A stretch of DNA of 10,792 nt from Bacteroidales bacterium (GTDB lineage Bacteria; Bacteroidota; Bacteroidia; Bacteroidales; UBA12077): contig DAOWML010000044.1 of assembly GCA_030643125.1 (NCBI GenBank), forward strand, positions 1-10,792, given 5' to 3'. The notes beneath the pieces were generated by a model. The model saw nothing but the letters and a program-made list of their open reading frames with translations. It was not told the origin of the DNA and did no database searches. Shown piece by piece: positions 6,278 to 10,792 of the stretch. Within the stretch, counting starts at the first letter, position 1. Each line of letters opens with the position of its first letter. A program made the translations under genes and the position numbers.

Positions 6278-7543
6278 ATGTTCGATAAGGAAAAATGGCA
6301 AGAAATTTTTAGTTCGTTAAAAAACAATAAAATGCGAACAACTCTTACCGTGTTTGGTGTTTTTTGGGGGATTTTTATGCTTATTATTATGTTGGGACTT
6401 GGAATGGGTTTTAAAAGCATGATTCAAGAGGGCTTTGGAGATTTTGCTACCAATAGTTTATTAATATGGCCTCAACAAACTACAAAAGCTTATAAAGGAT
6501 TTCCCCGTAATCGCAGGTATATGTTTACAAATGAAGATGTCCAGACAATAAAAGAAAAATTTCCGGAAATTGAATTTATAGCTCCCAAATTAAGGGCCTT
6601 TGGTAGCGAAGGAGCAAATAATGCTACCAGAGGTACTAAAACAGGAGCTTTTTCTGTTGAAGGAACGTTTCCCGAATATAACCTTATCGACCCTTCAAAA
6701 ATAATTAGTGGTAGATTTGTGAATAATGTAGATATTAAAGAATATAAGAAAGTTGCTGTTATTGGAAAATATGTTAAAGACGTATTGTTTGATAAAGATG
6801 AAAACCCTATTGGAGAATATATTAAAATTAACGGAATTTATTTTCAGGTTGTTGGAGTGTTAACCAAAGGCGCAAGTAATATCAGTTTAGGTTCCGATAA
6901 AGACAGATCCATAGTAATTCCATTAACTACTTTTCAGAAAGTTTATAATAGAGGTAATGAAGTAGGTTTTTGTGCTGTTACAGCAGTTAAAGAAGCAAAT
7001 ATTGCTCAGGTTCAACAAAAAATAAATACCTTTTTGCGCAGTCGCCATTCAATTGCTCCTGATGATGAACAGGCTGTTGGTGGGTTTAATCTGGCCAAAG
7101 AGTTTAAGAAAATTTTTAAAATGATAACCGGTATTGGAATATTAATATGGATTGTGGGAACCGCAACCTTATTAGCCGGAGTAATTGGTGTTAGTAATAT
7201 TATGCTTGTTGTTGTTAAAGAACGAACTAAGGAGATAGGAATACAACGTGCTCTGGGAGCAACTCCTTTCAAAATTATGAATAATATTATTACAGAAGCA
7301 ATATTTTTAACAGCCAGTTCTGGTTATATGGGTATAGTTTTAGGGGTTGGAGTTATTGAGCTTATTAAAATGATTGCAAATAATTCAGGTTCAGATAATC
7401 CTTTTTTTACTCATGCAGGAGTTAACCTTAATGTCGCATTAATGGCTTTGTTTATACTTGTTATATTTGGTGTTTTTGCCGGTTTTATACCTGCAAAAAG
7501 AGCAATAAGTATAAAACCTATTGATGCATTGAGAGACGAATAA
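6278..7543 (+). CDS. ABC transporter permease, MacB/FtsX family (second of two paralogues)
   Basis: This 421-residue paralogue of the preceding permease has an N-terminal helix (about 22-44), a periplasmic MacB_PCD-like domain (about 48-280), and three C-terminal helices (about 284-313, 337-362, 384-404). The coupling segment is KERTKEIGIQRALGATPFKI (314-333), and the ending IPAKRAISIKPIDALRDE parallels its partner. The two genes share near-identical starts (MFDxxKWQEIF) and a 20-bp identical DNA stretch before the coupling segment (5911-5930 and 7185-7204). Their periplasmic domains differ, including a Gly/Ala/Asn-rich loop here (residues 108-125). That pattern fits an old duplication with specialisation into the two halves of a heterodimer. 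The start is 17 bases after the previous stop, so it belongs to the same operon. Confidence 0.93.
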   Translation: MFDKEKWQEIFSSLKNNKMRTTLTVFGVFWGIFMLIIMLGLGMGFKSMIQEGFGDFATNSLLIWPQQTTKAYKGFPRNRRYMFTNEDVQTIKEKFPEIEFIAPKLRAFGSEGANNATRGTKTGAFSVEGTFPEYNLIDPSKIISGRFVNNVDIKEYKKVAVIGKYVKDVLFDKDENPIGEYIKINGIYFQVVGVLTKGASNISLGSDKDRSIVIPLTTFQKVYNRGNEVGFCAVTAVKEANIAQVQQKINTFLRSRHSIAPDDEQAVGGFNLAKEFKKIFKMITGIGILIWIVGTATLLAGVIGVSNIMLVVVKERTKEIGIQRALGATPFKIMNNIITEAIFLTASSGYMGIVLGVGVIELIKMIANNSGSDNPFFTHAGVNLNVALMALFILVIFGVFAGFIPAKRAISIKPIDALRDE

Positions 7544-7549
7544 TAATAT

Positions 7550-7576
7550 AAATTTAAAATAGTTAAAATTTAAAAT
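7550..7576 (+). repeat. Short direct repeat in the permease-adaptor gap
   Basis: AAATTTAAAAT occurs at 7550-7560 and again at 7566-7576, giving a 16-bp period in the 42-base gap before the adaptor start. The gap is extremely AT-rich, so simple sequence or slippage is the likeliest origin. It may serve as an unstructured leader for ribosome entry. Confidence 0.4.
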
Positions 7577-7585
7577 CATATCATA

Positions 7586-8686
7586 ATGAGAAAGTTTTTT
7601 AAAATTTTTATTTGGGTTTTTATAGCAGTAATATTTATTGGCACTTTAGTTTTTTTGTATAATAAATCTAAGAAGAAAAAAGAAATATTTACCACAGAAA
7701 AACCTTTTATTACCAACATAGAGGACAAAACGGTTGCTACCGGATCTATTGTACCTCGCAAAGAAATTGAAATAAAACCCCAGGTATCCGGAATCATCGA
7801 AGAAATTTATATTGAGCCGGGAGATATAGTTAAAAATGGTGATTTAATAGCAAAAGTACGTATCATTCCTAATATGATTAATTTGAATAATGCTGAAGCT
7901 CGTTTGGATCAGGCTAAAATTGATAGCGATGATGCAAAATTGGTATATGAGCGTCAGAAAAAGATATTTGATCAAGGTGTTATTCCTGCAGCAGAATTTC
8001 AACAATACGAAATAGCTTTAAACAGGAGTAAGTCTGAATTAAATGCTGCTGAAAATAATTTACAGCTTATTAAGGAAGGAGTTACCAAAAAATCAGGACA
8101 AACAACTAATACTCTTATACGTTCAACTATTGAGGGGATGATTCTTGATGTACCGGTTAAAGAAGGTAATTCTGTTATCGAAAGTAATACATTTAATGCC
8201 GGTACTACGATTGCTATTATAGCCGATATGGGAGAAATGATTTTTGAGGGTATGGTTGATGAAACTGAAGTTGGTAAAATCCATGAGGGAATGAATCTTT
8301 CTCTCTCTATTGGTGCAATAGACAAACAAAAATTTGATTCTAAACTTGAATATATTTCTCCTAAAGGAGTAGAAGATAATGGAGCAATAAAATTTGAAAT
8401 TAAAGCAAAAATAAAATTAAAAGAAGATTTCTTTATCAGATCAGGATATAGTGCTACTGCCGATATAGTTTTGGAACGTCTCGATAGTGTTATGGCCATT
8501 AAAGAGAGTCTTATAGAATTTAGAAATGATTCTGCTTTTGTTGAAGTTGAGTTAGAGTCTCAAATATTTGAAGAAAGATATATTGAAATAGGACTTTCTG
8601 ATGGAATAAATATTCAGATTCTTAAGGGAGTTTCTATTGATGATAATATCAAACAAAAAATTAAAGAAATAGAAAATCCAAGATAG
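7586..8686 (+). CDS. Periplasmic adaptor (membrane fusion) protein, MacA/HlyD family
   Basis: This 366-residue adaptor would link the inner-membrane ABC permeases to an outer-membrane channel. It starts with an uncleaved membrane anchor (7-25, FKIFIWVFIAVIFIGTLVFLY) and has no lipobox Cys. Then come the first half of a biotinyl-lipoyl fold (about 58-92, PQVSGIIEEIYIEPGDIVKNGDLIAKV), a helical hairpin/coiled coil (about 98-165, with DQGVIPAAEFQ at the turn), and the second lipoyl half (about 178-195). A beta-barrel (about 215-296) and a C-terminal membrane-proximal domain complete it. This is the canonical MacA order and length. Being last in the operon, after the permeases, is the reverse of the common adaptor-first order. 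A strong terminator follows 30 bases after the stop. No TolC-like gene is adjacent, so the outer-membrane partner must be encoded elsewhere. Confidence 0.93.
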   Translation: MRKFFKIFIWVFIAVIFIGTLVFLYNKSKKKKEIFTTEKPFITNIEDKTVATGSIVPRKEIEIKPQVSGIIEEIYIEPGDIVKNGDLIAKVRIIPNMINLNNAEARLDQAKIDSDDAKLVYERQKKIFDQGVIPAAEFQQYEIALNRSKSELNAAENNLQLIKEGVTKKSGQTTNTLIRSTIEGMILDVPVKEGNSVIESNTFNAGTTIAIIADMGEMIFEGMVDETEVGKIHEGMNLSLSIGAIDKQKFDSKLEYISPKGVEDNGAIKFEIKAKIKLKEDFFIRSGYSATADIVLERLDSVMAIKESLIEFRNDSAFVEVELESQIFEERYIEIGLSDGINIQILKGVSIDDNIKQKIKEIENPR

Positions 8687-8716
8687 TAGATTATCTTGTA
8701 TAATATTTACTTATTT

Positions 8717-8752
8717 AAAAGCCGTCTCGTATTAAATGTGAGACGGCTTTTT
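8717..8752 (+). terminator. Strong intrinsic terminator of the export operon
   Basis: AAAAGCCGTCTC (8717-8728) and GAGACGGCTTTT (8740-8751) form a perfect 12-bp stem around an 11-base loop. The GC-rich core runs into a T-run (8747-8752). The stem starts 30 bases after the adaptor stop and is the expected end of the 4335-8686 transcript. The A/T-flanked stem is symmetrical enough to work on the other strand too. Confidence 0.9.
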
Positions 8753-8763
8753 AACTCTTCCCT

Positions 8764-8856
8764 TAAATCTGCAAGTCATCAGATGACTTGTTGACACTTT
8801 TAATAAAAGAGTCATCCGATGACTATCAACGCTTTAGATGTTAACTTGCGGATTTA
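8764..8856. repeat. 93-bp nested palindromic element (REP/MITE-like)
   Basis: The outer arms pair 8764-8776 with 8844-8856 (13 bp, one T:G position that would be a wobble pair in RNA). Four more bases, CATC 8777-8780 with GATG 8837-8840, add to the stem past a 3-base TTA bulge. Inside are two copies of the palindrome AGTCATCNGATGACT: 8774-8788 (extending to 19 bp, CAAGTCATCAGATGACTTG, 8772-8790) and 8810-8824. Their centres are 36 bp apart. A small CTTTT-AAT-AAAAG hairpin (8797-8809) lies between them. No ORF is present. It looks like a dispersed intergenic repeat or a folded RNA/DNA element; which one cannot be told from one copy. Confidence 0.6.
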
Positions 8857-8889
8857 TTCAATAAAATAAACATGATACTTATTTGAAAT

Positions 8890-8919
8890 TTTGAACTTTC
8901 TCAAATATTATTACATTTG
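8890..8919 (+). promoter_or_regulatory. Predicted Bacteroidota-type promoter for the symporter gene
   Basis: TTTG at 8890-8893 and TACATTTG at 8912-8919 match the Bacteroidota -33 (TTTG) and -7 (TAnnTTTG) elements, with 18 bases between them, close to the usual spacing. Transcription would begin near 8925, leaving a leader of roughly 90 bases before the ATG at 9013. The last two bases of the -7 element belong to the left arm of the inverted repeat at 8918-8980. Confidence 0.5.
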
Positions 8920-8980
8920 TTAACCTGATTAATTCATGAATTTCTTTCACGACTGAAAGGAGTAATTATTCAGGTTAACA
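8918..8980 (+). promoter_or_regulatory. Long inverted repeat on the promoter/start site upstream of the symporter
   Basis: TGTTAACCTGATTAATT (8918-8934) is the reverse complement of AATTATTCAGGTTAACA (8964-8980) with one mismatch; the outer 11 bp are perfect. An inner stem, CTTTC (8944-8948) with GAAAG (8955-8959), closes a 6-base loop, so the whole can fold as one long hairpin with a bulge. Because the left arm covers the predicted -7 end and start site, a two-site DNA operator is more likely than an RNA switch. It ends 32 bases before the ATG. Confidence 0.5.
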
Positions 8981-9012
8981 TTTCATTTTATAACTAAAAG
9001 ATATTAATTATT

Positions 9013-10731
9013 ATGCATCAATTGAATGAATTTTTCCAGACCATACATAGCTTTCTTGGTGGACATGATTGGTTTGTTTACCTTTTAGTTGGTACAGGTG
9101 TTTTCTTTACTATATATCTTAAATTTCCTCAGCTAAGGTATTTTAATCATGCAATAAAAATTGTTAAAGGAAAATTCGACAAAAAAGAAGATAAAGGCGA
9201 TACATCACATTTTCAGGCATTAACCACAGCTCTTTCCGGCACCGTTGGAACAGGAAATATTGCGGGAGTTGCTTTTGCAATCTATATGGGAGGTCCGGCA
9301 GCTTTGTTTTGGATGTTAGTTACAGCCTTTTTGGGAATGACAACAAAGTTTGTTGAGGTTACATTATCACATAAATATCGTGGTTTTGATGAAAAAGGAA
9401 TGGTTGCCGGTGGCCCGATGTATTATATGAAAGAAAGACTGAACATTAATTTAAAAAATGGAAAGATAATTAAAACCGGTAAGTGGTTGGGTATATTTTT
9501 CGCCGGGGCAACAATACTTTCTTCGTTTGGATCTGGAAGCATGCCTCAGATAAACAGTATTACCGACTCTGTATTAGCAACTTTTGGTATTGAAAGAATA
9601 ATAACCGGTGCCGTATTGGCAGTGTTATTAGCATTTGTTATAATTGGAGGAATTAAAAGAATTGCTAAAGTAACCGAACGTTTAGTTCCGGGAATGGCAT
9701 TAATTTATCTTATTGGAGCTTTAGCTGTTATAATTACAAACTATCAGAATATTATTCCTTCGTTTGGTGCTATATTCTCAAATATTTTTACCGGGCAAGC
9801 TGCTGTTGGAGGGTTTTTGGGTGCAAGTTTTGCTTTTATGTTTAACCAGGGAGTTAATCGTGGGTTGTTTTCTAATGAAGCTGGTCAGGGTTCAGCTCCA
9901 ATTGCTCACTCAGCTGCTCGTGCACACGAACCTGTTTCTGAAGGTTTAGTTGCAATTCTGGAACCATTTATCGATACTTTAATTATATGTACAATTACAG
10001 GATTAGTTCTTTTATCATCGGGTGTATGGAATGAAAAGTTCGATAATCAGTTTCAGAACACAGATATGATTGTGTTTGCAGATACTTATAATGGAGAAGT
10101 AAAAGAAGATCAAAAAGCTATTTTTAATCATTTAGTAAATGAAAGTTTATTACCTGTATTTAATGGAGACCTTGAAATTATTGATGGGGAAATTCAAAAT
10201 GAATTAACAATCATACATGCCCGATCGATTGCCGAAGATATAAAAGTACTGCTTGATGATAAACCATTTAGTGGTAAAATAAATATTACCGATGGGAAAG
10301 TAGAAAATGGGGAAGCTAATGTTATTTTTACAGGAAAATCGTTAATGCATAGTGCTCCATTAACGGCAAAAGCATTTACACGAAGTTTTTTTGGTGAGTG
10401 GGGAAAATACATTGTTTCAATCGGGTTATTACTTTTCGCATTTTCAACCGCTATATCGTGGTCGTATTATGGCGATAGATCCGTAACATTTTTATTTGGC
10501 TCGAAATATGTAATCTTTTATAGATTTTTTTATGTAGTTGGATTTTTCTTTGCAGGGTTTACAGATACAACTATTATATGGAATCTATCATTACTGACAG
10601 TGGTATTTATGGCAGTTCCAAACTTGTTTGGTATATTGTTATTGCGTAGGGAGGTAAAATCAACAATTAAATCTTATTGGATTGATTTCAAAGCTGAACA
10701 TCCTGATGTAAAAATTCCTGAGAAAGTGTAA
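9013..10731 (+). CDS. Sodium:alanine/glycine-type symporter, AGCS family, with a large extra loop
   Basis: AGCS carriers import small neutral amino acids (alanine, glycine, sometimes glutamine) using the sodium gradient. Diagnostic segments are GTVGTGNIAGVAFAIYMGGPAALFWM (76-101), NRGLFSNEAGQGSAPIAHSAARAHEPVSEG (282-311) and LFAFSTAISWSYYGDRS (474-490). About 11 hydrophobic helices are visible. At 572 residues it is about 100 longer than the usual 440-480. The excess is a polar stretch of about 105 residues (about 340-445) after the helix ending LVLLSSGVW. With the N-out/C-in topology known for the family, this loop would be periplasmic. The start ATG follows an A/T-rich leader with no Shine-Dalgarno. 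The gene stands alone, with its own predicted promoter and a long inverted repeat upstream. Exact substrate is unproven. Confidence 0.93.
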   Translation: MHQLNEFFQTIHSFLGGHDWFVYLLVGTGVFFTIYLKFPQLRYFNHAIKIVKGKFDKKEDKGDTSHFQALTTALSGTVGTGNIAGVAFAIYMGGPAALFWMLVTAFLGMTTKFVEVTLSHKYRGFDEKGMVAGGPMYYMKERLNINLKNGKIIKTGKWLGIFFAGATILSSFGSGSMPQINSITDSVLATFGIERIITGAVLAVLLAFVIIGGIKRIAKVTERLVPGMALIYLIGALAVIITNYQNIIPSFGAIFSNIFTGQAAVGGFLGASFAFMFNQGVNRGLFSNEAGQGSAPIAHSAARAHEPVSEGLVAILEPFIDTLIICTITGLVLLSSGVWNEKFDNQFQNTDMIVFADTYNGEVKEDQKAIFNHLVNESLLPVFNGDLEIIDGEIQNELTIIHARSIAEDIKVLLDDKPFSGKINITDGKVENGEANVIFTGKSLMHSAPLTAKAFTRSFFGEWGKYIVSIGLLLFAFSTAISWSYYGDRSVTFLFGSKYVIFYRFFYVVGFFFAGFTDTTIIWNLSLLTVVFMAVPNLFGILLLRREVKSTIKSYWIDFKAEHPDVKIPEKV

Positions 10732-10792
10732 AAAGGACAATATTAAATTCATGCATGACTTGCCATGGAATTTCTACTTTTTTTCTCTTCGA
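10732..10792. other. Window end, no recognised feature
   Basis: Sixty-one bases follow the symporter stop. They hold the short restriction-type palindromes ATGCAT and CCATGG and a T-rich stretch, but no hairpin followed by a T-run, and I see no gene start. Confidence 0.4.

Noticed and set aside
7999..8499. Open reading frame of 166 codons on the minus strand, antisense to the adaptor gene
   Set aside because: It is Ser/Ile/Pro-rich low-complexity translation, typical of the reverse of an AT-rich real gene. It has no domain and lies wholly inside a well-supported CDS.
8772..8824. Start of a CRISPR-like array from the two AGTCATCNGATGACT copies
   Set aside because: There are only two short copies, each fully palindromic, with a 21-bp interval and no cas genes. 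The enclosing outer arms show a different, nested architecture.
8935..8963. Guanidine-II (mini-ykkC)-type hairpin because of an ACGA in the loop
   Set aside because: That class needs two hairpins with ACGR tetraloops closed by C-G pairs. Here there is one hairpin with a 6-base loop and no second copy.
8956..8967. Shine-Dalgarno-like AAAGGAG before the symporter
   Set aside because: It is about 50 bases upstream of the ATG and lies in the inner part of the inverted repeat, too far for initiation at 9013, and no start codon follows at a suitable distance in a usable frame.
8857..9012. Glycine riboswitch or another known leader RNA before the AGCS symporter
   Set aside because: AGCS genes often carry glycine riboswitches, but I do not find the family's conserved core, and the visible structure is one long inverted repeat overlapping a promoter.

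Overview
The window reads as a chromosomal segment of an AT-rich, low-GC member of the Bacteroidota, probably a marine or gut Bacteroidales/Marinilabiliales-type organism. The support is indirect. No gene has a convincing GGAGG-type ribosome site and the start regions are A/T-rich. Two good matches to the Bacteroidota -7 element TAnnTTTG are present. The gene families also fit: a short two-repeat TPR protein, tandem MacB-type permeases starting MFDxxKWQEIF, and a long-form AGCS symporter. No phage, insertion sequence, tRNA, rRNA or CRISPR array is visible, and coding density is high.

Layout: (1) 1-1461 (+), the 3' part of a membrane-tethered signalling protein with a degenerate histidine-kinase module, a receiver and a LuxR-type HTH. 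(2) 1542-3083 (+), a tight three-gene block: small TPR protein, two-helix membrane protein, and an unusual uracil-DNA glycosylase. (3) 3226-4080 (-), a fold-type IV PLP enzyme convergent with the glycosylase; a perfect hairpin lies in the gap. (4) 4081-4334, a divergent control region with two identical-architecture dyads, TGTAC-N6-GTACA, 21 bp apart. (5) 4335-8686 (+), a MacAB-like export operon (ATPase, permease, paralogous permease, periplasmic adaptor), ended by a strong intrinsic terminator. (6) 8687-9012, a 326-bp intergenic region with that terminator, a 93-bp nested palindromic element, a predicted promoter and a long inverted repeat on the promoter/start site. (7) 9013-10731 (+), a sodium:amino-acid symporter of the AGCS family with a large extra loop. 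The last 61 bases show nothing I can name.

How the genes fit together: the ATPase, two permeases and adaptor should form an inner-membrane/periplasmic machine that needs an outer-membrane partner encoded elsewhere. The PLP enzyme shares its control region and may be co-regulated with the exporter. The glycosylase block looks like housekeeping or repair. I did not find a clearly new multi-gene system. The items most worth a second look are the pseudokinase-receiver-HTH fusion, the tandem TGTAC dyads, the nested palindromic element and the promoter-overlapping inverted repeat before the symporter.
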